From Megamerina dolium (Eukaryota; Arthropoda; Insecta; Diptera; Megamerinidae): a stretch of DNA of 64,000 bases. The notes under the pieces are model-generated. The model did no database searches and was not told the DNA's origin. It saw nothing but the letters and a program-made list of their open reading frames with translations. The position numbers and the translations under genes are program-made. Positions 46,057-57,890 of this stretch are shown here, piece after piece (position 1 is the stretch's first letter; each line of letters opens with the position of its first letter). The DNA is taken from assembly GCA_963854835.1 (NCBI GenBank), contig OY978526.1, forward strand, positions 42,137,140 through 42,201,139, in the 5' to 3' direction.

Positions 46057-49000
46057 TTGCAACTCTAATATCCAGTCACAAATATTTCAACGACCAGTTT
46101 GTTGGTCTTAATCTGCATAACAGATAAATTGCACGAAGTTCAAGTCATTGGATCATTATTTAATCAGCGTGAAACCCTATGAGCCAGGCCCTATGGTATC
46201 TTTCTTTCAAAGGTCAATATGGTTTTGAGTGTTTTGTTGACAATGAGCAGGGGTCACAACAGTTTCGCTGATTCAAAGATCCGTTACATCTTCTTTGAAG
46301 ATAATTCTCTACTGTTTCATCCGTTTTACAGTTCCCCATCATACCGCTGTATCCTGTGTTATCTTAAATTGATGATGAATTCCTGAAACACCTTATATAG
46401 TGCATCTTATATCCAGCAAGAGGAAATTAATCAACTTGTGTGGTGTTGTGTGTAAACACATATTGCTAGAATGCATAAGAAATTACGAAATATCAAATGA
46501 TCAAAGATGGCGATAAGTAGAAATTCAGCAAAGCTTGTGTATGCGTGCAAACCTATGACGACGATGAAATGGAGAAAAATAAATTTTCAATTTAAATAAA
46601 TTTAAAATTTAATTGGAATATTGTATAATGCTATTTCGTAATCAACAAGAATGAAATGATTAAATAAAACAACGTGCCATCTATCGTAATAGAATTTATA
46701 TTCTGGTATTTATTGTATAAATTACTAACATATTAAAGCTGTATTTTGAGATATTCCCATGCTTTTATCTTGTGCCTCTTGACTCCTCATTGCTCTCCTA
46801 GTATCCCTATTTCTATCTTTTTTTCTTTTTCTCATTGGTATGCTATTGGTAGGATGGAGCTTAAGACTTCATTTAGAATTTGTTTATTTGCATGTTGGAT
46901 TTATTTATATATTATCAACGTCGTTTCATCCCTGTACATACGAGTACGATACATAACTTGTTCATATTATAACATGTCTCCTACCCACATGTGTTTGAAT
47001 AGACGTATAAGTACGTTAACAAAGAATATTATGTAAAAAGACATCATGTACACATACTTGAAAGGATAATTCAATAAGCAGGTTTGCACAAATAAAATAC
47101 TAAAAATATTTTACTTTTAAGTATTTTTAATTTGATAAAGAGTTTAATAATGACTGTATTACCATACATGTACGGACTTTATACTCATTCACGTAAGACG
47201 ACATACATAACTACATATGCATACATATGTATGTATATTGCTTTGTTAGCGCAATCTCAGTATCATATGTACAAATATAATTATAATGAGAGAGCAAATA
47301 TTATAATATGCATGCTTCACAACAGTTTGCTCCACTCTTTACTTCTATCTACCACCTGTCTACCATCACTTTTATTTGTCGTAGCTAATCAAATAAGCAT
47401 CCTTAAGGTATCAAAGAAAACAAAAAAAAAAGAAGTAAACAAACGAAAAGGCTAAAAGATGTACACACGCAGGAGAACATCACTCAAACAATGTTAAAGT
47501 AATAAATGACTTCTTTACATGACATTGACGCAATAAGCTAATAAACATTCACACGTGCTTACATATAGTAGGTGCATACATATATACAAATTGATATATG
47601 CTTACTCCCATTCGCACTTTTGACACTCGCAACAGTGATGTATGTATTCGCATGCATTTATACATATATTCACACATATTATACTGGCATGTAAAATGTA
47701 ATCAATATGAAAGTATATTTCAAAATCTATACACACTCATATATTCTTTGACTTTCATATACATGCTCGTAATATATATCGAAAAATGTTATAACTAAAA
47801 AATGTATTGTATTACTGTTGTACATATTAGATCTAAGTGTGTCCTACATTGCGAATTTGAATGGAATACGCTGTGAAAGTCTCCAGAGATTGATTCTCAA
47901 TGAAACGAAGATATTTATTGATAGGCCAAATAAGAAGGCTAATATTACGATTAAACTTTCTTAAACAACGCCAACAGTATTTTTCAACAAAATTTTCATA
48001 GGACACAAAATTTAGGATTTATCTGCATTCTTTCTTTTGCAATTGTTTGCAATATATCTGAAGAATATGATACTATTAAAAATTATATTTCGAAATCTAT
48101 AACATTGCATCTTTGTGATTTATTTGCTATAAAAATATATTTATTAAAACCAAAGACTTTATGAGAAATTGGTAAATCAAAAATATATACAAAAATTACA
48201 ATTTTCTAAAAGCTTATAAATTCTATTCCAACAGAATTATTGAAAATTAAAATAAATATAAAATAAATTCGGGATTATGTTTTGCTTCTCTAAAAACAAA
48301 AAAAAGACCACTTAAAAATCAAAATGCATACTATATGGTAAATCTCACGCTGCGTACAAATTATTACAGTCTATTTTTACTATTTACCTACTATCTACTT
48401 CTATCTGAAAGTTCCGTATCTGTGATATATATAAAATTCAAAATAATAATAATGTTCAAGTTGGCAACACTAATAAATAGGATATGTCGTTCAAAGTCGA
48501 GTAATATAAATGAATGGTGTTATCCGAATTTATTTCGAACAATTTATCCAGGTCTCTAAGCAGAGCTTTCAGTGCCAAAGAGGTGTAATGTCTTTTATTG
48601 CTTATTTTGTACTTCATTTCCACCTGTATTTTCATCAACATGCATTTCTTTCTACGATTCCCCTAATAATCCACATACCGTTATGAGTAAATTTGAATGT
48701 ACCTAAATGCTATCATTTGTCATTGTATAAAACCTACATTCATAAACAAATACTATGGTATGACCTGTTAACTATTCACTATGCCTCATTTACTACTCGG
48801 GTAGTTCTTTCCATTGTCCTTTGTTCGATGCGGTTTAGCAAAAGACGACTACATATACATACATAGGAGTACAGCCCAACGAATATTTTCTTGTGTTGCT
48901 GTTGCTGATGGGGTATACAGACATACAAACATACATACAAGCATATTAGGCGTAGCTAGAATTTTGATAATAAGGGGATGAATTATGGTGAACAAATTTT

Positions 49001-51326
49001 GGTGTGCCACTTTTAAGGTATAAATTAAATAGGTTGATTTTTTTAATTAGGTATATTTCATGAATTTCTGTACATATCAAGTTATAGTACTAGCTAGTAC
49101 TCCATTTGAAAAGCTGGAAGACAGACTGAGAGTTGGTCGATTTGGATTAGTGAATATGAGCGACATGCGCAATTAGCAAGGAAATTTCAATTGAAATGAT
49201 GTTAAATTCGTTATTAAGTTTTAGTATTATAAAAGAGTATTGATAGTTTGTCAGTACTCACAATACTATTGTGGCCGCTACAGTATTGATCAGACACATC
49301 ATGCTATTGCTGCCTCCACACTTATAAAACTTGTTGAGACATCTCAGTGCAGTATTACAATGCTTCGAATTCGGATTTGAAATTTATCTAAACCAAGATA
49401 TTCTGCAAAAATTCACAGTAGACTAAACGCGCTATTAACTAAATCTATATTATGTTAATTTTATTAAATTAATCCTTAGCCATGTCCTTGCTACGTCACT
49501 GCCTAAATACTACATACATTTATATAAGTATATGCATCTATTTTTATGCTCCAATTTGTTGGCTATAGTGATGTTGCAAATATTTATATCCCACTTCAGT
49601 GGCTATTTTACCCTTTAACTGTTATCAAGTCAAAGAATACATATTATTCTTGTTGTGCATGTGAGTATTACCTTTATTAGTATTCCTATTTATATTTACA
49701 CATACATATGTACAACCATTTAAAGAAGAGCACACACATAGGTACATGAAAAATCGACCTTATTATTGCTGAGATGTCAAAGAGAAAAAGAGGGAAATTG
49801 TAAATAAATTGAAATGCTTGCTTTTATCAGCACAACAACACAAACAACAACAGTAACAACATCGGAGCGACAACACAGATAGAAAGAAAAAGGCCAAATT
49901 AAGAGGAAATCCTATGTAACAAGATGAAAACCCTCACCCATACATGTCGTATGGGTCAATCGAAGATGAGACTAATAGTGGCAGTTTTATTTTCTGTGTA
50001 AAGTATTGAGCTTATTTCGTTAAAGGAAATCACTAAAGGTGGAGCAAGTGTACCAGTACGTACAATAAGCGAACGGTTAGCGGAAGGATGTGTACACAAA
50101 TACGTTACGAATTCGATTTGTTAGAATTTTATCGAATAAATTTATCAATGTTTACTAGGTACATAAATACATATTTCTCAAAATGAAATGAAAGCATAAA
50201 ATCTAATATTCCTAAATTGAATTTGATTCGAATTATGTATTCAAATAAAATTTTTTATGACAATGTTTTAAGGAAAGCTGAACATACAGAGAGTAAGCTG
50301 AATTGAATTTAGGTAAATCCACAGAAATCCTATTACGTCTTATAATGGGTATTGATTGACGAACAGATTGTTGGGGAAGTACTTTTCCAAAAACTTATTC
50401 CTTCTGATTTTCAAATCCAGGCATATATTGAGGAAGTAATCACTACTTCTGAACAACAAATGAACGTTAGAAGGAATACACAGTTTTTGCGCTTGAGTCA
50501 ATAAGCACCAGTGACATACGGTCGTAAGCAAATTAGTATCGACACAGGCCCTCTAGCTCTAGATAAGTTCTGCAGTGTAACCCTGCTCATCAAACCATAA
50601 AGAGATGTGTACAATATTTTAAGTGACTTCCACTTCCTATTTGCCGGTTGAAAATGATCAACCCAAAAAGGTCAAGTCCCAAAAATGACGAAAGCGCCTC
50701 AGTTCATTTAAATACTTATTCCCTTTGATACGTGGAACATGCCCTAAAAGCGCTTGGAATATCGACTCTACTGCGTTTTCGAACGTTGTACATAGATCAA
50801 GTACCTAGAATTTGCCACGAAATTATTGTACCGTATGTTAGTACAGGTCAAACTATTGTTATGTATGACGGACGGATCATCCATCTTTTTTCGAAGGCCA
50901 TTTCGCACAAATAATAAACAATGTGGAATCTTCTATCCAGTAAAGTGCATTAAAACCACTAAGCACTTGGATCAGCCGGAATTATTAACCTGTTACTTAA
51001 TATTATTGACTTGTAAATATTACCAAAATTTTGAATCAAGTTTATTAATTGATATTGATATTGATTTTATATAATTAAGACTGCGTCGGAAGGAAAAATT
51101 AATATTATAGAAAAACAACTTTCAAATCATTTATTTACAATAAAAAGAAATTATTTTTCGAAGAATTTGATGATTTTACATGAAAAGAAATGCGGACAGC
51201 AACTTTCCTTTAAAACTTGTATAGTTTTTGTGCTTTCTTGAGACAATTTTGAGCAAATTTTCTTTCAGTTTGCCAAGTTCAGGAAATTTTTGTGTATTTA
51301 ATTAAAAAAATTAAAATTCAAATAAA
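46057..51326. other. Intronic non-coding stretch
   Basis: No gene is recognised. The segment 46120-46430 is less AT-rich and may be an unidentified repeat. The frames at 46746-47036, 47132-47455 and 50826-51074 (80-107 codons) read simple AT-rich DNA and carry no motif. Around 50600-50680 is a stretch with weak similarity to 63370-63450. Confidence 0.55.
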
Positions 51327-51575
51327 TATGTGGCAGTGCTGAGCGTGTTAAACTTTTGAATAGTATTAGAGGGAACCTACCTATATTAATCGTTTTCGAA
51401 TGGCAGAACCCTTTTGACACCCCTTTTTCAGAACTTATTCACAGAGCTCTTTTAGACGTGTTTTCTTGGCAAATTCTTAATCCTGAAAGAATTGTCAATT
51501 GCTTTCCGACAGGTGGATACCGTTCGAAAGAAAAATCTTTTCGATCATATAGTTGAGCTTCAGCTGTATATTTGT
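51327..51575 (-). repeat. SINE copy, reverse orientation, lacking the tRNA-like head
   Basis: The reverse complement matches the SINE at 38026 from the tail end (ATATGTGGCA at 51327) through GGGAACCTACCTATATTAAT, GACACCCCTTTTTCAGAAC, TTGCTTTCCGACAGGTGGAT and ACCGTTCGAAAGAAAAATC. It ends at GTTGAGCTTCAGCTG, before the B box. The first 35 bases are strongly diverged. Confidence 0.75.
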
Positions 51576-51821
51576 ATATTTTCGAGGCAATCGCATCGAA
51601 TCGATGGTTTCTAACCACCGATTCAAAACTAACGCAAATATTTTTGAATGTGTATTTTACTTTTATTATCGTTTAGTATACGTGTAGTATATACGTATCA
51701 ACTTTTACAATACTTACCTATTATTATCTCCAGATAAATGCATACATGTATATACTCGTTTATTTATTGCATATAATCATTTGGTTTTATTTTTGCTTTT
51801 AATCATTTTTGTCATTTCCAG
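51576..51821 (+). other. Dop1R1: 3' end of the 18.9 kb Dop1R1 intron
   Basis: The intron ends with a pyrimidine-rich tract and the acceptor GTCATTTCCAG at 51811-51821. Nothing else is recognised. Confidence 0.8.
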
Positions 51822-51951
51822 GTTATTGGATCTTTGGCGCACAGTTTTGTGATACTTGGGTTGCCTTCGATGTGATGTGTTCCACGGCATCCATATTGAA
51901 TTTATGTGCCATATCAATGGACCGCTACATTCACATTAAAGACCCATTGAG
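51822..51951 (+). CDS. Dop1R1: Dop1R1 D1-like dopamine receptor, exon for extracellular loop 1 and TM3
   Basis: This is an internal exon of 130 nt after TTTCCAG. Its first two bases complete the Gly codon split at 32918, and it ends AG before the donor GTGAGT (phase 2). Loop 1 reads [10 protein letters not shown]: the Trp is the conserved loop Trp and the Cys (3.25) forms the class A disulphide. TM3 is [18 protein letters not shown]. It contains Asp 3.32 in AFDVM, which pairs with the amine of dopamine, and ends [14 protein letters not shown] with the DRY motif (Arg 3.50) that contacts the G protein. The exact phase fit with 32739-32918, across an 18.9 kb intron filled with transposons, supports one gene. 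The next exon (TM4 onward) is not found before 64000. Confidence 0.93.
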
Positions 51952-54900
51952 GTGAGTAATGTCTAAGGGAGGCCTCTCTCCACCATACGAGCATACATAC
52001 AGATAATTTATTTATATCTATGTGATAACATACTTGCATAAATAACAACAAATAACAACAAAAAAGAAAACACTGAATGATGCTATAACGACTATTGTTA
52101 ACTCCACGTACTCCATATACATAAAAATTGAAATTAGTATAGTTAAAATAATTACTGCCCAATGAAAAAGGTATGTGAGGGCGAATGTATGTGTGTGTGT
52201 ACGTGTATTTGAGAGACTGAAAAAGACAGAGAGAAAGTGAGACAGTAAGTGAGTCTTGCGTCATATGTATTGCCTCGTCTCCTCTGTCTGATTGACTTTT
52301 TACTATTCATAGTAAATTTTTATTGATTTTTTATTCTTATAGTGTATTTTCCATTTTTCCTGCTACTCTAAAAAATTCCATATATATCCATTTGAACATA
52401 CCATCAATTTCATATCGCTATAGTAAGGTATATTAATATGTATGTATATTGGCTTTACTTAGATATCAAATGATGACGTTGCAAATGGTGCTTATTGAGA
52501 TGATAATAATGATGGTAGTGTTTTGAAAAAATATTATGACAGCTGTAAATATATTCAATATTATTATTACTGCCATTATTGCTGTTGTCGTTGCTCTTGT
52601 TTCTTATTTATATTATGTTTACGCATTCTTCCTGCGATGGCACCTTCAATTCTTGCTCAGCACAAACAATGAAAATGTCAATCAAAGATAAATAAAAAAT
52701 CTATTTAAACGGAAGATGATTTGTAAACAACGTTGCCAAAAAAGAATAAAATAAAAAAAGTGAAAAACACTTAAAGCCATAGTTCCATAGTAGCCAGTTG
52801 GAACATTTTACACATTGCAAATATCACTTTCGAATGGAAGCTGGATGAATGACTTGAGACTCTATTATTTCTTATGAAAATATGTGTTATGCAAAAGTTA
52901 ATTCTAAGGGTATCGTTGTTTTTCTCCGAAATATAAGTAAGTGCTCATACGAATAAAGCGTTAAATAAAAAGATGAATAAACTAAATACCATTAAAATTG
53001 TTTATTATAAACTTAGCATAGCCTATGACAATATTACCTACTTAATCTTTATAATATGATTACTATGGATACCTGGATAACATGATGATATACAATGAGC
53101 CATAGGTCAGCACTGGTTTGGAATTTGAGGCATAAACTTGAAGTATAGTATAAGTTAGTGGGTGCTCAATTGGATAGTACAACAATTCGTAGGTGTTCTT
53201 TTAAAAGGGTGCCCTCCTGCCAGGGAATAATTCGCATATTCGATCAACCATGAAAGTTCTCCCTTTTGCAAGCGGCCATTTCAAAAACTGACTATTTTTT
53301 CACTCTAGAGTCACTACAATAAGTTATGACGAAGTAAAAATCATTACGAAATTGAAAGGGTTCCGATTTGTCGGAAATTTTGGTTTACCGTGAAGTAACT
53401 GGTATAAACAGCCTAACACATACCAGATTTATACCATCTTATCGTCCATGTGCAAATTTGCAAGTTTTGTTTTGTCGCTGAAAAGCTGAAATAAAATCAA
53501 CATAAAATCATTTCATCATTTGCTGATTGTTGTAACTGTTTTACCTTATCTTTTGTTGTTAGAATTGCTTCTTCAATCTCGGTCTGTGGCTGTGTGTAAA
53601 TTTATGTGTATCAAATCGGCTTCCGTAAAGTTGCTTACAATGCCAACACCACCTCCACCATTATCGACTTGTTGTGCTGATTGCAATATTTTATATTGCT
53701 TGCTTGTGGCATGACTTACTTTCCGTTTTACTGTTTCTCTTTCTTGTTGCTGTTATTATTCGTGTGGGTATTACATATTTGTGCTTTTATGAGTACTCTC
53801 GTACATACACACATTCGTACATACATATAAGAGTGCCATATAAAACAAAGTCAAACACACATACAATAACAAAAACAAATGCTTCCAACGCAAACAATAA
53901 CAAAAATGCTGATTATTTTATGAACGAGTAAAAGGAAAACTTCCGTCGCCTGCACCCATGCTTCTCTAACCATAATGCTGCTCCCGCATTATGGAGCAGG
54001 TCGTTTTTGTGATGTGGCTATGCTGTGTTGTTGATTTAGTTTATATTATTTAATGGCTCAGGTGTACGCGAATATATATATTATGTGTGCGTGTGTGTGT
54101 GTGAAAAGCAAAAAAGCCGATTGTGTTGATGACTACATATAGTATCTGTGTGCATGTGGGAGAGAAAGCTGCACCCACGGCATTGATTATTAGTTGGTTA
54201 AGAAGTCTTGTGTATTGTCTGTCGATTTTCACCATTAAAATCCATCAGAACACATTGGTAGAGGTATCTAAAAAGCTTAGGTTACATTGTAATCTACAAA
54301 ACAAATGGATAAGAAGAAGCGAAGTAAGGAAGGACGAATGAATATCTATTTTTGATGAATTTCGTACTTAACATGTAGTAAGTAAAATCAACAAGTATCA
54401 CAAGAGAAATTTATGTACAATATTTCTGAAGAAAACTATTATAAAATACTGAAACAAGAGAGGGTAAATTTGAATATTGCGAAAACACATTAAATTCATC
54501 ATTTAATCACGTACCATCACTTAAGATATCCTTTATACATAATTTTCTCGATTAAAGCAGCACCTCCAGCATTCACCATATTTATTGCAATAAAGCAGTG
54601 GGATACTTTCAATTGGATTACGTCAAATGTGTACGAATTTTTCGCTGTTAGTTGAAGGGAAATTTCACATAGTTACTGAATCGATTTGAGTCGAAAAGTA
54701 AATAATTAATAGAGCATCAAATAGGTATACGGACCAAGATAAAGATACCTTTTTGGTGACGCTTCGGATCTATATCAGAATTTATAATACTAGCGCCGGT
54801 CGTGCAGGATCGAGTTATTGTAAACACTTCTTCCCCTTATCTCATCACCTTCGTGACTTTCTTTGAATTTGATAATAATTCTTTGCAAGTACCATGAGTG

Positions 54901-56988
54901 ATTAAAATGTTCCTTATGCTTAAAATAATACCCTCAATCTGATATATATTGCGACTGTAAACATTTTATATCAGCAATTTATGTTATCAAGCAAAACAAA
55001 CACTGAAGGTAAATATTGAGTACTGGCATATATCACGACTAATTACGTTGTCTTAATCTTTTTGCCTCTGGAAATATTACAGCAAACTTCATCGTGCTAC
55101 TACTGCTACAACTATTGGCAATACTCTAATGGGTAGTTACCAAACATTTTTCCTAACTGCAAAGTCCTTTCAGAGCAGCAGTTTCATTCTTATAAAGTTG
55201 CCTAAAAATGAGTCGATTTCAGGATTCACTCAAAAGACATATCAATTTTCCTAGATGTAATTCATATACTTTTACATCCTTTTTTACAAATACACAAGGA
55301 TAATTTAAAGGGCACTCAAGTGGCCTATGGTGTAAGTAAATGATGTTTTGACCTGATGAAATAAAAAACCCATCACTCAGTTCGAACCCTCCGTCACGTC
55401 ATCGCTCTGTAGTATATTGGCTCATTTATTACTGAAAAATATCCAAAATAAACAACGTTTTTTAACATTACCACTCGAATAAACCATTCAAGTAAAAAAG
55501 TTGCCTGAACTCCCCGGATTTTGGTTGTTTCTTCTTTTTTTCTTGATTTTCAATTCTATCTTACCTCAACTTAAGCAGTTACTGCTTTTTGTCACAGATA
55601 TATGTACATACATACATATCCAATTTACATAGCCAATTTTAACTTCTCAAGAGATGGTTTTAAACGTATAATAACAAATATCTTCGAATTGCCTTTATCA
55701 GCCTGTTAAATTTTCTGTAACTGTATAATTGCAAAGGCTTTTTGTTTCACAATTCATTTGACGCATGCTACATTTTGTCACAACAAACTATTTTCTTTCA
55801 ACTTACGACAAAAAGCCTACAGGAAATATGTAATTTGAACAAGGGAATTGATAAATTTTGTAATAAAGACGAATGGAAACTTTTTATGAAAACCCGTGGA
55901 GAGCTTTTAAAAAGATTTTATTAACTGGAGGAATTTATTACAACAAAAAATGTTCTTTTCTAAGAAAAATAAAATTAAAAACGAACAATCCATAATTCCT
56001 CAATAATATGTATGAGGATAATATTATCTCTTTGAATAATTGTTCATAAAATTTCCGATCACTCTGTCAAAATAGCACGTCATGCTTGACATCAGGTTTT
56101 TTGAGTTTAAATAATAATAATCTTTTTTGAAAGAGCTTATCGCATATCTCCTCTATTATGCATCGCAGAATTTGATTAAATTTTTTTTTTTTATATATTT
56201 TAATAAATCAATTATCTTTACCATGCGTCAGTTTATAGCCGATTTTATAAATGCTTTTAAAATTCAGCACTTCTGGTTTTAGCGAAAAGTTTTTGAAATC
56301 ATTTCTATCCATTTCAAAAATTTAAGTTTCATTTTTTTTTTTTCATATGTAGTATTTCGTAATAGATGTGCCAAACAAACGGCATGACTTGGAATTTTTA
56401 AATGTCGCTCCATGATACTGTGGACACGGTCCACTTCCTGGACCCGTGAGTATCGTGGTTCCGAAAATGATTGCATTGCCCATTTTATATAACTTTGGTG
56501 TACAAAGTGCAGTCAAGCTGTGGCAATTACTTTATTTCGATTTTATGACGCAAAAACCACTCCACTAGAAAAGCGACATTGGTATTTGCTAATTCATATA
56601 ATAAATACAAAATAATGAAAATAAAAATATTTCAAGTCAATCCTAATATTTCGGGGGGTTTTAAACCTAAAAGGTCCCCCCCCCCCTAAATCCACCACTA
56701 TGAGCATTTTTTGTTTAAGTTTTACTTTTAGCTAACGAACAATATGAAGTGCTATACGTTTCATAATTTCCATTCTCCATTCAACTAAAGCAATTTCCTT
56801 TTCGAAAAGCTGAAAAATTTGCACTTTAACAAACTATCACAAAATAACACAATTCAGCAAATATAAAGGAACAACATTATCATGAGGGAAATTCAAATTT
56901 ATATACAAAACGATGGGTTTGAGGTAAATTTTCGGGTTAATAGGAATTCATAGCAAATAAGAGTGTCGTTAGAAGACTTTACATTGTA
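51952..56988. other. Dop1R1: Next Dop1R1 intron, first part, non-coding
   Basis: The intron opens with GTGAGTAATG. I searched by eye for a TM4-type exon continuing from the DRY loop and found none. The sequence has (GT)n at about 52193-52202 and 54085-54103, poly-C at about 56680-56692, and several frames of 60-85 codons without motifs. The frame 56279-56476 (-, 65 codons) looks mildly protein-like but is unrecognised. Confidence 0.6.
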
Positions 56989-57106
56989 ACGGGTGTTTTT
57001 TTTTTTTTGCTGCATGAGATCTTTCGATAGGGATATTTATGGTTCGACAGATGAGAATTGTCAATCTGTGTTGAAATTTCAGTTCAGTAAAATTTGCCAT
57101 TTCATC

Positions 57107-57800
57107 ATGAATCATTTAACGCCAGAGTAACCTGGAATTTATTCCGCAATTTGGAAGGAACTTCCAAATTGCTCTATAAACTTCGCGTTTGTTCGCGAAG
57201 TTTATAGAGCAAATAGTCCATTTTATGGTCGGCATAATTTCTGTTTGAACGATTGCATTAATAAACAAAATTGCCCTATATGGAGCGAAGACAATCCTCA
57301 AGCTGTCATAGAATCAACCTTTACATGCACTAAAATTTACTGTTTGGCGTGATTTACGCGCTGGCGGCATCATTGGTCCTTATTGAGAAAGGAGCTGTCG
57401 TTACGGTGAATGGCTAGCGTTATCGAGCTATCCTGACTTTTTGTTTCCACAAATTGATCATTTAAACATCAACAATATTTGGTTTTAACAAGATGGGGCT
57501 ACGTGCCATAGAGCGCATGCAACAATCGGGTTATTGCAAAATCAATTTGGCGACAATGTTCTTTCCAGAGGCGGTCCTGTTAATTGGCCTCCTCGTTCGT
57601 GAGATTTAACGCCTTTTGATTACTTTTTATGGGGCTCTTGAAACGGTGAAAGCCAATATTCAAGCCATCATTGATGAAATATGGCCAGATTTATTGAAAA
57701 GTGGTCAAAAATTGGACTGATCGAATGGAGCATGTAACCCGTAGCCGTTTTGGACATATACCCGAAATAATATTTAAAAAACAAATGGCATGAAGTTATC
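57107..57800 (+). pseudogene. Broken mariner-superfamily transposase
   Basis: The translation starts MNHLTPE at 57107 and is interrupted by stops and shifts. Landmarks in order: FYGRHNFCLND, CINKQNCPIWSEDNP, then VWRDLRAGGIIGPY (first catalytic Asp in RDLRAG), WF*QDGATCHRAHATIGLL (second Asp), and WPPRS*DLTPFDYFLWGS (third acidic residue in PFDYF). Here * marks a stop. This is the pattern of the transposases often annotated as Tc3-like in insect genomes. At least five stops lie between 57107 and 57800. The N-terminal DNA-binding domain is mostly missing, replaced around 57146-57210 by two perfect hairpins. Confidence 0.85.
57146..57210. repeat. Two adjacent perfect hairpins
   Basis: The first hairpin (57146-57172) has 12-bp arms (GCAATTTGGAAG and its complement) around a GAA loop. 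The second (57171-57210) has 17-bp arms (GCTCTATAAACTTCGCG and its complement) around TTTGTT. They overlap by two bases and have no mismatches. The right arm of the second encodes transposase sequence (the REVYRA part), so the left arm is the inverted duplicate. Confidence 0.92.
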
Positions 57801-57890
57801 TAACAGATTCTATTAAAAAAAATGTCATTCCAATAATATTTCTTTATCTTATTTTAGTTCAAAGTTCTCAAGGTCTTAAAAAAGACCCGT

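Larger units (their letters stand above)
56989..57890 (+). mobile_element. Decayed mariner-superfamily DNA transposon
   Basis: The left end reads ACGGGTGTTTTTT and the right end is AAAAAAGACCCGT, giving terminal inverted repeats of about 13 bp. A TA precedes the left end directly; the right flank has CAC before TA, so the exact right border is uncertain. At about 900 bp it is shorter than relatives of 1.2-1.3 kb that I know, so it has internal deletions. It encloses a broken transposase (listed separately) and two perfect hairpins. Confidence 0.75.
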
